From positions 310,001-374,000 of the forward strand of contig MU006247.1 of NCBI GenBank assembly GCA_010093685.1: a stretch of 64,000 bases of DNA, given 5' to 3'. The position numbers were made by a program, and so were the translations under genes. Below the pieces are notes generated by a model. The model saw only the letters and a list, made by a program, of their open reading frames with translations. It ran no database searches and had not been told where the DNA came from. Position 1 is the first letter of the stretch, and the number at the start of each line of letters is the position of its first letter. This document shows positions 47,901-58,904 of this stretch, piece by piece. This DNA is from Ophiobolus disseminans (taxonomy: Eukaryota; Ascomycota; Dothideomycetes; Pleosporales; Phaeosphaeriaceae).

Positions 47901-49351
47901 GAACTCAGTCAACGTCTATATACACAGCATGAGCGTCTTGTGCGCCTCCTTGAAGCACTTGGCTTTGTCATCACTCATGAGAATGGCGAAATGGTTCTAC
48001 AACGAGCTTCCAGGCTTGGAAATAGTACCATGATGTTGGAGACGAACGGCGGACTGAGTCGAAGCACCACGACACCTTCGCCGACTCCGCTGAAGCGCTT
48101 CCTGGATGACATTGGTGACCTGTCATTCCTACAGTGGACCGAGTCAGCCACACCAGAAGAGGAAGAAAAGCGGTATCAAGAGCTGACTGACAAGCTGGAC
48201 ATGTTCAATCTCGACACGTTCAGTGACGCGGTCGCGAAGCGTATACGAGATATGGAGTACACTGCGCGCAAGTGGCAGAAGGAAGCCCGCGCTTACCGAG
48301 AGAAAGCACGAGGCTTTCAAGCTGATGGCCACGACAAGATCGCATACCGCGCTTTTAAAGAAGGCGATCTTGCGCTCTTTTTGCCTACTCGCAACAACGC
48401 GACCCGCCCATGGGCTGCGTTCAACGTTGGCGCACCGCACTTCTTCCTGCGCGAGCAAGACTCGCATCGCTTGCAGGGCAAGGAGTGGCTCGTCGCACGG
48501 ATCTCGAAAATCGAGGAGCGCATCGTGGACCTATCCAAGGCTGTCGATGCGGGCCAAAGAGGTTCTCTTGACGCAAGGTCCATTGCATCGAGCAACGCTT
48601 TGTCTTTCGAGGATGATAATCCATTCGAACTCTCCGACGGTCTACGTTGGTACTTGATCGAAGCGACAGAAGAGAAACCCATGGCCCCAGGCACACCCGG
48701 CATCAAAGGCGCTGTAACCGTCAAAAGCAGCCTCGAAACCGGCCAAGGCGTCCAAGTCAAGAAAAAGTCCGTAGATCCAGCAACCCAACTCGGCAAGTCA
48801 CTCGACAGCCGTCGCAGCAGCGGCACCAGCAAGAAAAGCATCCCCGTCGTCGGCTCACGCCCCTCAGCAGAAGCACTCTCACCCGGCGAACACGCCGACT
48901 CAAACCCCAACTCCAACGCCGCAACACGAGGCGCCAGCCCAGCAGGCACCCACGGCCCCAGCCACCTCCGCGAAACAGAAACGAGCGCCAACGGCGTGAG
49001 CCAACCAGCGGAGGACCAGGAAGCACTCAACGTACGCAAGGACTTACTCTGGGGACCTTGATCATTGTAAATCTAGGCTTCCCACTACGTTACCCCCATA
49101 CACCATCGCTAATGCTACGATAGGCTCAGGCTCAGCGTCCATATCCTCCCGTCCGCCAACACACGCCGCAGAAACCACTCATGCCGGGCTCATCTGCCAG
49201 CGCGCTGTTACGCTCTGCTAGCAACTCGCCTGTGAAGAGCAGAGTTGGCGATAGTCCGCGGAGACAGTTGCCTACGCAGAGGAAGGGTACGCTTTGGGAT
49301 AGCTTTTTTCAGTACGATATTAGTTATCAGGGGGGCAAGGCAAAGAAGTGA
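44931..49351 (+). CDS. atg11: Autophagy scaffold protein Atg11
   Basis: Atg11 is a large scaffold for selective autophagy that links cargo receptors, the Atg1 kinase and Atg9 vesicles at the phagophore assembly site. It is 1424 residues. Exons: 44931-45110, 45165-49031 and 49124-49351; introns are 54 and 92 nt. The N-terminus MSLQIAVAHTGQRLDADP begins a ubiquitin-like segment. The central region is long coiled coil (dense Glu/Lys/Arg heptads from about 46700 to 47900). The RB1CC1/Atg11 C-terminal domain includes NRATRPWAAFNVGAPHFFLR-type sequence (FLPTRNNATRPWAAFN..PHFFLREQD) and ISKIEERIV. The frame seems to stop at 49059-49061, but splicing out 49032-49123 adds the conserved last exon with GTLWDSFFQYDISYQGG, so the shorter stop is intronic. 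Confidence 0.95.
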
Positions 49352-51732
49352 GGTGAGGAGTAGGTATGTGTGCATATATATTTAGTTTTGCTTTTGCGAG
49401 AGAGGGAGTAGTTGCATGGCATCTGGCGTTTTTGGGAAGGGGGAAATACCATGGAAATGAAACGGATATTTAGGGGAAGGAATAGATCTAGTGGGGCTTT
49501 GGGCATGTACGGAATACTGCATATACACAACATATATGGCACCATACTACCTAGTATTCTCATCCTCAGTCATGCGTCACGCAGATCCGCTCCCCTCGGC
49601 ACTTCCCTTTCCTTCCCATCTCATCGCCGATGTTTCTCCACTTCATTCAAGACTATCGATTCCCACACCCTCGGAACCATGCGTGTCGATCAAGCTTTGC
49701 GTGCAGGAGCTTGATCCGCGCGGCAAGTGCTTGTTGCGTTGTTGTCCTACGTACTTGAGAATGCTTGTGTGTGGTGTTGTGTCACATGGCGTGGGGAAAT
49801 GGAGTCTTGGAATGCTTGTGCGGGGACACGTCACTAGGGATGAAGGGATGAAAGGAACGGGATGGGTCCGGATGGAGGGGAGGTGGATGGATGGATGGAT
49901 GTGTGTTGTGCTCGTGTTTGTGTGATACTGTGTGATATTGATTGTGTGACGGACGTGTAGATCTATGTGCGCTGCTGTTCAGCTGGATTTACTCGCACAC
50001 TGCTGACATCAATGCTTGCTTTGTAGGTGGTATGCAGGTTTTGCTCCATGGTACGCAAGCCATTTTCTAGCATCATCGTGCATCAAGGGAATGTGTATCT
50101 ACCTGCTTTGGTAGGTATGTACACGATGTATGTACAACGCTGTGTGTTGATCAGGGAGTACAAGACAAGCTTTCCAACATCATTTCAGTGAAGCTTGACG
50201 ATCCTTATTCCCATCCCACCCTCGCTGTCCCACATCGCACAATATCATCTATTCCACACCTCGATCATCACATATGCGGAACTTCCCTAGTCTACCAAAC
50301 TCCTGGGCCAGCATCATCATCACTCCACACCTATCCACCCACCGACGATCATCTCTCCGTCGATCGAAACCCCCTCAAACCCACCCAAACTCAGCACACC
50401 TGAACTTCCAATGTATTCGTCTCACCTCACAGTCACAGCGTAGCATCATACCTGCTGACGCGTACGCCGTGTCCCATGGTTACCGCTCGCACGGTCCCCG
50501 ATATTGCATGGCGCGCAGGGTAACGTGGGCGTTAATCAAATGTACTACCGCGGCGTATGTGAGACACAAAACAAGCTCAGCGATCGGGGGCTTGGGGGGC
50601 TGGGTAAGGCTTGTTGTGACGTCTGGAGTGGTGGTGGTGTATGTTGATAGTGATGTTGTAGCGGACGGGAAAAATGTGCCACAACGACGCTAAGTGTGTG
50701 ATGTGAATTAGGTTTAGAGAGTGAGCTGATGTGCTTGCGCAAAGCTCATCCTGGATTATCCTAGCTGTCCCAAGGACTCGTGTGTCGCCGAAACATCTCC
50801 GCATCCGAGGTGAACTGACCGACACGTGATTGTCGAAAGTCGAGCAAAGGTCGTGCACCTCGGGAGGCACGGCAGGCGGTGAACGACCGGGCGGAGCGGA
50901 AACGTCCACATGCATATCTTGGCGAAGAATAGATAAGTCTAGTGCACAGATAAGCGGATTAAGTTTTCGGCAAAGCGGGTGTTTCCAGTAGGTGTTTCCA
51001 AGTCGAGCATCACAGGCATGTGTCAATATGGAAGAACGGGAGAAGATGACGCGAAAGCCACGAAGGAACAGACATGGTGGTGAAGATTTTGCAAAACGGT
51101 TGATTTGATTTGTAACATAGAGCCTAATGTTGCTACCGAGATGGCGACGCACACACCGCTCGCTCGCTCGAGCAAAAGGCCCGAGTTACGGTGCAATTCG
51201 GTTTGTAAGAAGATTCGTAGCACGCCCTGTGCTTTTCCGCTGTGCGCGGCGCTTGCAACGATACCACGTTGCAGCCCAACGCCAATGCCCGCGCGCGCAT
51301 CCGCGCTCCGTGCCAAGCATGCACGACGAAGGTTGCCCTCGTTTTCCCCTGTCTTTTCCGTACAACGCCGAATGAGGACCGGATGAAAAGCGCAACGATC
51401 TAGGTGAGAAGCGCACGCACTGTGGTGGCCTTCGGGTATTGCTGCAGCGCAAGCGCGAAGTGGGTATCCAGAAAAAGAGTAGAGTAAGTAAAGCAGAAGC
51501 GCACTAGGCGGTTGATGGAATGGTAGATACAGCGAAGAAGTGAAGTGAGTTGAGATGTCGCTCGTGGTCGTTTGTCGGGCCGCGGATCGATGTTCATGTG
51601 GACCGAATCCGAGAGGTGGAGTTTAGTGCGCCGGTGGTCTAGACCCTGGATCTGGTGGTTTGGACGCTATCAAGCGACACACGCTGGGTGGAGGCTGTGC
51701 AGCGGCGAAAATGACGTGGGCAGAAACTTTGT
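49352..51732. other. Gene-poor region downstream of ATG11
   Basis: About 2.4 kb. The 3' UTR of ATG11 and the 3' UTR of the minus-strand gene at 51733 converge here. A short GGAT/GATG microsatellite lies around 49880-49902. Frames up to 191 codons (50577-51152 minus) show no recognisable feature. Confidence 0.4.
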
Positions 51733-52335
51733 TCATCTGAAAATTCCGGAAAACTTCTTGGTGCGTCGGCGGACACGTGAAAGCATGTCGACCTTATATG
51801 GCTCTCCAGACATGGAGGCGTTTCGCAGGCTGTGATGGTCGGCGCTCGAGGTGTCGCTGGGGCTCGCTGCGCTGACCTCGTCTCCATCCTCAGATCGTGC
51901 TGTTGGGTAAGGAGACACTGGTGAGTCGGCACTGGGGAAGAAGTAGGCGTCTAGACGGGAGTTCATGGCGCGGTTCTTCTCTGAGGCAGCTGTGACCAAA
52001 CTGCTCTTGCTGCCAACACTAGTGGCACTGTCTGATCGTGTGACTTCATCGAGACGGATGTCGCGACGGGCTGCATTCAACGATGTCGAGTGGGCACGGG
52101 CGAGGCCCGAGAGAGAGCCAACTGAAGGAGCTGGGCCGTCACCGATGAGTCGGTACTCAAACTCAGAGACGTGACCCTGGCAGTAGGGGCAGTAGTCGCA
52201 CTTGACTTCCCAGCCCGAGATGCCCAGCTTCTTCCCGCATGTGGAGAGGTTGCTAGAAGGGCTGCATGGGCGGACCAGATGGTACCAGCGGTGCTGGCAT
52301 GGAAGGACGGTGACGCACAGTTCGGCGACGCACAT
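51733..52335 (-). CDS. Hypothetical cysteine-rich protein
   Basis: An intronless frame of 200 residues starts at the ATG at 52335 (the frame stays open to 52467 but without ATG). The first 55 residues hold eight Cys plus His, including CVTVLPCQHRWYH, RPCSPSS, STCGKK and KCDYCPYCQGH, a pattern suggesting a small zinc-binding module. The rest is Ser-rich and probably disordered, with repeated SxxS and acidic stretches and a basic end (RVRRRTKKFSGIFR). I do not recognise a named family. It looks like a real fungal gene of unknown function. Confidence 0.65.
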   Translation of the reverse strand: MCVAELCVTVLPCQHRWYHLVRPCSPSSNLSTCGKKLGISGWEVKCDYCPYCQGHVSEFEYRLIGDGPAPSVGSLSGLARAHSTSLNAARRDIRLDEVTRSDSATSVGSKSSLVTAASEKNRAMNSRLDAYFFPSADSPVSPYPTARSEDGDEVSAASPSDTSSADHHSLRNASMSGEPYKVDMLSRVRRRTKKFSGIFR

Positions 52336-54593
52336 GGTGACGATATGTTCAAGTGAGATCGAGGTAGGTTCGTTTGCGGGGGCTCCTGCCGTGGAGCAGG
52401 GTCTTATAAGTGGGCGACGTCGTGGTGGAAGACGTGGTGTCGGCGAGGTGGAGCTGTCACGAGACAAAGGCGAGTGGCAATCTGGGGTAGACGCTAGTCG
52501 CCACTATGATGTTAGGCGGCGGTAGTGGTCGGGTTCCGGGGTAGGTGGAGATTGATTGAGTTGATGCGACGACTCTTACACAGCGGGCGGGTGTAGTAGT
52601 ATAAATGCAAAGCGGTCGTAATATGGAGATAGTCGTTGTGACAATGCCGTGTGCCAAGGCGTGAATGCTGATAGGCGGGACCTCAGGATCGTCCTTGCGT
52701 TCTTTGACGGGAGCGGGGAAAGTGGAAGGAGCGCGACGGATCCGAGAGCGAAGAATGTGATTTGGAGGGTGAAACAGTATCCTCTTAAAGCCGCTGTGCC
52801 AGGACGGAAGCCGGTGGAAGGTTGTTTGGCGAAGGGTGTTGGCGGCTTGGTGAAGGTTGGCTTACCAACGGTTTGATAGGCAGGCAGCAGTATTTGCTCA
52901 ACGCTGACGGTATACAAGTAATGGTGAGAGTGCTGCAGGTATGGTGAGGTCAGCCTTATCTAGTGCTGGTACAAGTCCGAGGGCTGTGAAGCGTGTGACG
53001 AGCTGGTCGCTTTGGGGGCACGACATCCTTATAATGCGACCACGGTGCTGGGCACAGGATGGGGCCAGGGTAGCGCAGCAGCAGCGACCAACGTCGAGGA
53101 ATCCGCCCAGGAGACTACGCTGCACTTCTTCCGCACACGGCCTAGCCTTACACTCCTTCTTCGACACCCCGTCGCGGCGCCGGGACGACGCACGCGGAGT
53201 TTACGCTAACGGCGCACCAAATTGTTTGTGAACAAGCCCCTGAGCAGATCGTGCCAGGAAGTTGGAGTCGACCGGATTCATTCGCGGCCAGAATGTCAAC
53301 CAAACATCCACGTCTCACCGCTCCCGGACAGCATCCTGCTCCGTCCGCTGCTGGCAGCCGTTGCAAGACTCATGGATAGGCAATATGCCCGATATGGGTT
53401 CCCATTGGCGCACACACGCCTGTATCAGGCGATTCAGTGCTTTTTACGACCCCTGTGTGACAATCAAAAAAACGTTTCTGACACAGCCTGTGCGCAGATA
53501 AATTCGAGTTGGAGTAATCAGCGGACGACCAGGGTCGCCCTTCTGGTGGGCGTCGAGCAGCTCGCGCAGACGAATGGCGCGATCAGCAACACCAACAAAG
53601 AAGCTCGGCGCTTCACTATGACAGATTTCACGCTCGCGTGCTGTTCCCTGGGTGAGGGGAAGCTTAGGGTACCGCAGACTACTGAAGCTTGGTATCTTCG
53701 CAGGACGCAAGCTGTGCTTGCTTAAAGGTCGTTCCTGATAATCGTACCTACAGATGCCTAAACGCCATATTGCTTTGCCCTGTCTGCTGGATAACAACGT
53801 GGTCAATATGGACTGCAGATATCGACCTCGGTAGCGAGCGGATAGGTCGAGAATTCCAGGTTAATGCCCGCACATGAGGTTTGCTGATCAACTAGCCGGA
53901 CAGGAATAGCCGGACACGGCAGCATATTCAGATGAAGTCATGCCTCGTGGCCTCACCACTCCTCACCACCAGATTTTCATCATGAGACCAAAATCACGAT
54001 AATCCCTCATGGGCGATCTGTATGCTGCGCCGTCTGCTGCGCCGGATCACTCGAATACTCCCCTGAGCACACCTGCACTTTCGTCTCCCGTGTCGCAGCC
54101 CAATCCAAGCGTTGGAACAAGCAAGCTTTCCGGCACGGCACTTATCTGACGGATTCTGACCTCACCGTGACACGGACGTGGACGACCGCGCATCGCCTCG
54201 CTAGGGTTCGGGCTGATGTGTTTCGCGCGGCGGTGCTTAGAGCTTTACATCTGCGGCTACACATGCAGCTGTACGGTAAGACATGCTCTACCACAGGCTA
54301 CAGCTGCACCCATGCAGAAAGTCGCCCAGTCGATAGTGCCACACATCAGATAACTTCCCGTACGGACCGTTACACAGATCAAGATGCGTTCTGACCACAT
54401 GTCCTCGATGCCCAACCCTTCATCGTCTCACACCTGCCCACGGACGTGGAAAATTTTCCATCATCCAAATTGACTTCAGGCGTAAACGGGCGGACAGACC
54501 ACACTGCGAAAAAGGAGGAAACACGATTACTCGCGCGTCCCATAGTTATCTGGACTATCCTGGTCTTACAACCAGCACAGCCTCGACGCCACC

Positions 54594-54806
54594 ATGCACC
54601 ATCTCGTCTCGCGTTGCACCTATTCGTTCCGCCGCTTCAGCCCATCTTGGCGGCCAAGCGCTTGGCAGCGTGCTTCTCAAAGCAAACCCCGCTCGACATT
54701 CCTAACTGGAGTGGTGTACGCCTAAGCGCCCCGTTCTGCTGCCCAACAGTACGCCAGAGACAAGCAGCCGGCCAAGCAACTCTTCGCTACGGGAGGCATA
54801 CCTTGA
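54594..54806 (+). CDS. Candidate small mitochondrial-like protein
   Basis: The ATG at 54594 opens a Ser/Arg-rich, acid-free N-terminus (MHHLVSRCTYSFRRFSPSWR), typical of a mitochondrial targeting sequence. The frame stops at 54723-54725. Removing 54714-54749 (GT..AG, but only 36 nt, unusually short) would continue with YARDKQPAKQLFATGGIP and stop at 54806, about 58 residues in all. No domain was recognised. The short intron makes this a weak call. Confidence 0.25.
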
Positions 54807-55824
54807 ACCTATGGGCAAGTTTTGGAGCGCCCGCCCAGATTGGTGTAACTCGCCCAAGACTTCGCAAGACAATTGCTGTTCCCGATGCTGTGGTTCCGAA
54901 ACCACACAGGCGCGTTTGTTCTCCTCAAAGTGCCGGCGATCTTGGGGCTAGAGGTCCCGGGACACGTTGCATTGGAGCCAGCACAGCTGCTTCGGCCACG
55001 CGCTGGCTGGTGTTGAAGTTAACGGTCAACGGGTGAGATGATCGCATTCACTGTCTGAACCCGTGGATTCGGATCAAGGTGTAAGGCGCTGACACATGAC
55101 AATTGTAAAGAGCAGATTCCCTTGGCGCTTCCTGCTGTGTAAGCACCGTAATCGCATCTGATTAACACTGTGCTGTAAAGCACACCACGCCACAATGTCT
55201 CATACATTATCCATTCGACTCGGAGCCTCACCGACCGTCTTGTCGATTCTTGTCCGCACAACCAAGTCCGCGGATCGTTCGATCCAGCCCCGGGGACAAG
55301 ACACACCAAGTCACCGCAAAGGACCGACTACACGTCCAACGGCATGATTCGACAACACATCCACCGCCGTGATTTACTTATCGCACAGTCACTGTATCGC
55401 TTATCCTTCCCCAGATTCCCGAAGAGGCGAATTCGACTAGTTGCGAGATCTACACCGAAATAACGTTTGCGCGGCAAGCATGCTCCTGGTAGGGAGAAGT
55501 AGCTCGTCGTCATTGGTTTTGGTGGACGTCATGTCCAGTGATTTCTCTGCTTACTGTTAACTGCTTCATTATCAACCAGGCTTACTACCGCATCTCCCGT
55601 CCCCGCAGACCAGACTTGGCCCTGCCTTGGCAATACACCAAATAAAGCGGCATCAGCGGGATGGAGCACTCGGCATGGCATCCTGCGTACCGCTGCGTTG
55701 GGAGGTAATACTCCTTTTGATGTTTGGAAGGGGTGCCGTTGAGGAGAATTGTTGCTTGGGACGAGAGAGCGACAACGGGAACGAGAAGGAGCTCACTAAT
55801 CACAATACACTTCCCCGTCATGTC

Positions 55825-55950
55825 TCCTAAATAATAAATTTACACCAAGAGCGCCATGTTACGCCCTACACGCACTACGCGATGCCTTACCCTCTGTACT
55901 ACACACTCATCATCCCATCATATTTCCTAAATAACACACCACTACCAAGA
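55825..55950. repeat. Short direct repeat, 100-bp offset
   Basis: TCCTAAATAA occurs at 55825 and again at 55925, each followed about 10 nt later by ACCAAGA(G/T)CGCCAT. It is probably an old tandem duplication of about 100 bp, now mostly diverged. Confidence 0.45.
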
Positions 55951-56404
55951 TCGCCATACCATCCTCCTCCACCTCTCTCTCCCTCCTCATCATTTGATTC
56001 CAGCACACCCCCTCCAGGCTAAACGGTAACTCGAAATCACTCCAGACGTTCCAAGATCTTGGAAAGGTTACACAACAGCAGTAATCTCCAAGATTCTAGA
56101 GTCGTAGTCTAGACCCTAATGTCTCGCTTTGGCTTGTGTTTGGGGCGGAGTTTGTGTGTTACTGTGGCGGTGTCGGCAGTTAGGAAGGAGAGGGCATGAT
56201 GTGTTTGGGGTGAGTATTGGGGGCAAGCGGGCTTGGTGAGGTTTGGGGAGTTGGAAATGGGAGTTGGAAGCCTAACAGGTAGGTCATGATGGGATTCGAC
56301 TTGACTGCGATACTTACGTACAGCTTGATCATTCACAGTAAATCCGGTGCACTTCGAGATGACAAGTCATGGTATTACTTTTGGTCGATTATTTCCAATA
56401 CCAC

Positions 56405-57572
56405 TTAGTTCAACAGCCTCAACACCTTAACCAAATCCGCAGTCACGCCCATAGCCGTAACATCTCCACCCGCACCCGCGCCCTGGATGATGAGCGGATT
56501 ATCGCCATACCGCTTCGTGTAGAACGCGATGATGTTGTCGCTGCCCTTGAGCGCCGCAATGGGGTGGCTCTTGTCGAACTTCTCTAGCCCGACCTTGACC
56601 TTGTTGTTTGGTACATCCACGCTTCCGACGAAGCGAATCACTTTGCCTTCTTTCTCCGCGTCGTTCTTGAGCTGGTCCATCTGGTCGTCGAACTCAGGTA
56701 ATCGTTGCAGGAACTCGTCACCGGAGGAGCAAGACTCGAGTTCCTTTGGTATGAGCGACTGCACGGGGAAGGATGTGGGAGATTCGACTTTCAAACCAGC
56801 GAGGCGCGCGAGGATAGTGAGTTTGCGCGCGACGTCGAGGCCGTTGAGGTCGTCGCGTGCGTCTGGCTCAGTGTAGCCCTTGTTTTTTGCGTTTGTTACT
56901 TCTGCGCTGAATTTGCCGCCGCCGCCGCTGGTGGGCTGGAAGGAGTTGAAGAGGAAGGACATGGTGCCGCTGAAGACGCCTTCGATCTTCTGGACCTGGT
57001 CGCCGGTTTCGACGAGGTCTTTGAGGGTGGATATGACAGGTAGGCCGGCGCCCACGGAGGACTCGTGGAAGATGTAGCCGCCGATGCCGGTGCCGTTTGA
57101 GGCGGAGCTGAAGATGTTCTGCCATAGCTCGTAGCTGCCTGAGAAGGCCTTCTTGTTTGGCGTGACGATGCTGATACCTTTCTTCAAGAAGGTGGGATAG
57201 CTGTCTGCCACATCCTGGTTGCTTGTGTTGTCCACCAAGACCACCTTTCCAGGCGCCTTGACTAGGTATTCGCAGAGCTCGGACAGTGGTAATGTGGGTT
57301 TGGTGGACGTTTCGATTCCAGCCTCCCAGTTGCTGAGGGACTTGTAGTCGGCGTGGTAGATGGCTTTCTTGGACGTGCTCAGCCAGATAAGGGAGAGGTA
57401 GTAGGGCGTGCCGGGTGATTGGGAGAGTTTAGATGCGAGGCCTGAGAGCTGGGAGAGGAAGCATTTGCCCACACCACCGGCGCCTATCTTTTGTTAGTGA
57501 AGCTCTATGAAATGCTGAAATGCTCCTGTACTGACCGATCACGGCGATGAAGACTTGACGAGGGAGAGGCAT
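56405..57572 (-). CDS. hom6: Homoserine dehydrogenase
   Basis: This enzyme reduces aspartate semialdehyde to homoserine with NAD(P)H, at the branch to threonine and methionine. It is 371 residues and monofunctional as in yeast Hom6. Exon 1 is 57572-57536 and exon 2 is 57483-56405, with a 52-nt intron that splits the first Gly of the nucleotide-binding loop (FIAVIGAGGVGKCF). Catalytic-region motifs are IVTPNKKAFSG, the substrate site HESSVGAGLPVISTL, SGTMSFLFN and DDLNGLDVARKLTILAR with the catalytic Lys and Asp. The C-terminus has GAGAGGDVTAMGV. It shares a 250-bp promoter region with the divergent CCDC174-like gene. Confidence 0.97.
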
Positions 57573-57822
57573 GGTGATGATTGATGAGGCCAATTGATCC
57601 GTTCGAAGAGGTCAGAAGGGTATATAAGCTTCACCCAAGATCATAAAAGGAATCTGAGACTTGAAAAGGAAAAAGAAGTCTTGCGGAGCCGCTGCCGCTG
57701 ATTGACTGCTCGAACGTGGGGTTTGCGAAATAATTGGCGGGGCCGCAGAGTGACGCAACACGCTCCGGCCGACATCGCGAACACGAACCAGGCGCGACAT
57801 TTGCTCGCCATCAACCCACGCC

Positions 57823-58869
57823 ATGTCATCCAAAGACGCCCACCTCTACGGCGCAAAACCAAAGGCCCGCTCCAAGGCAAAGGAAATATCGAGCTCAAAC
57901 TCCCTCGCCTTTTCTTCCACGCTCTCAACCCTCATAAAGTCGTCATCAACGGATGCGAACAAGACCACAGCAGGTCGCGCGCGACCGCAGAAGGAAGACA
58001 TCTTCAAGACGCACAACAAGAACGTCAAGAAGCGCGCGCTGAAGGACCTCGAAGACTCAGACCTGACACAGAAGCACCGTGGTCGCACAACCGAGGAGAA
58101 GGGCGAGGATGAGGCAGCCTGGAAGCGCACTAAGCGGCGCATGGAGGAGAAAGCCCGTCTGTATGATGCCCTGAAGCGCGGCGACATCGAAGACGTCGAC
58201 GACAAGTACGGCGTAGACTTCGACCGCAAGTGGGCCGAGAAGCAGGAAAAGGGCGAGCCAGAGTCGGCATCCGAATCAGAATCGGAAGCCTCAGAGGAAG
58301 AAATGATCGAATACGTCGACGAATTCGGCCGCACCCGCAAAGGCACCCGTGCAGAAGCCGCCCGCGAAGAGCGCCGCAAGCACACGCTCGCCGCCGACGA
58401 GCCCGACCGCTTCACCGCCCGCCCCTCGATGCCCACAAACATCATCTACGGGGACGCCGTCCAGACCCACGCCTTCAACCCCGACGAAACAATCGCCCAA
58501 GCCATGGCCGACCTCGCCGCCAAGCGCGACAAGGAGCTCACCCCGCCGCCCGAACTACACTTCGACGGCCGCGCCGAGGCACGCCAGCGCGGCACCGGGT
58601 TCATGTATTTCTCGACGGACGAGGAGGAGCGCCAGCAGCAGATTCGGAATCTGGAGAAGGAGAGGGAGGAGACGGAGCGTGTGAGGAGGGAGCGCAAGGA
58701 GGTGATTGAGAAGAGGAAGGAGTTGGTTAGGGAGAAGAAGAGGGCCATACAGGAGAAGAGGAGTAAGGGGCTGGCGGACAGGTTTTTGGAGGAGTTGGGG
58801 ACGGAGATGGGTGGGGAGGGAGGGGGTGATGATGGGGAGAAGGTAGGCGAGGCGAAGGAAGAAACATAA
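57823..58869 (+). CDS. CCDC174-like protein (DUF4078)
   Basis: The product is an intronless 348-residue, highly charged, mainly coiled-coil protein of the CCDC174 family, whose human member is nuclear and associated with the exon-junction complex. Visible parts are the start MSSKDAHLYGAKPKARSKAK, a basic helical region, an acidic patch (PESASESESEASEEEMIEYV) followed by DEFGRTRKGTR, and the family signature GTGFMYFSTDEEERQQQIRN (DUF4078). A long Glu/Arg/Lys coiled coil and a Gly/Glu-rich tail follow. A role in RNA metabolism is inferred from the family only. Confidence 0.88.
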   Translation: MSSKDAHLYGAKPKARSKAKEISSSNSLAFSSTLSTLIKSSSTDANKTTAGRARPQKEDIFKTHNKNVKKRALKDLEDSDLTQKHRGRTTEEKGEDEAAWKRTKRRMEEKARLYDALKRGDIEDVDDKYGVDFDRKWAEKQEKGEPESASESESEASEEEMIEYVDEFGRTRKGTRAEAAREERRKHTLAADEPDRFTARPSMPTNIIYGDAVQTHAFNPDETIAQAMADLAAKRDKELTPPPELHFDGRAEARQRGTGFMYFSTDEEERQQQIRNLEKEREETERVRRERKEVIEKRKELVREKKRAIQEKRSKGLADRFLEELGTEMGGEGGGDDGEKVGEAKEET

Positions 58870-58904
58870 GTTGTTTCTCTTCAAAGTCTTCATGTCTCTT
58901 GCGT

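Larger units (their letters stand above)
52336..56404. other. 4-kb gene-poor region
   Basis: I find no convincing gene here. Frames at 53222-53725 plus (167 codons) and 54446-55036 plus (196 codons) look like chance frames. A small candidate starting at 54594 is listed separately. Around 55825 and 55925 the 10-mer TCCTAAATAA recurs at exactly 100 bp, followed by similar ACCAAGA(G/T)CGCCAT sequence, suggesting an old local duplication. Confidence 0.4.

Noticed and set aside
53222..53725. 167-codon plus-strand ORF
   Set aside because: No recognisable domain and mirrored by a minus-strand frame, so probably chance.
58230..58709. Long Arg-rich frame inside the CCDC174-like gene
   Set aside because: Alternate-frame shadow of a Glu/Arg/Lys-rich coding region; the CCDC174 frame has the family signature.
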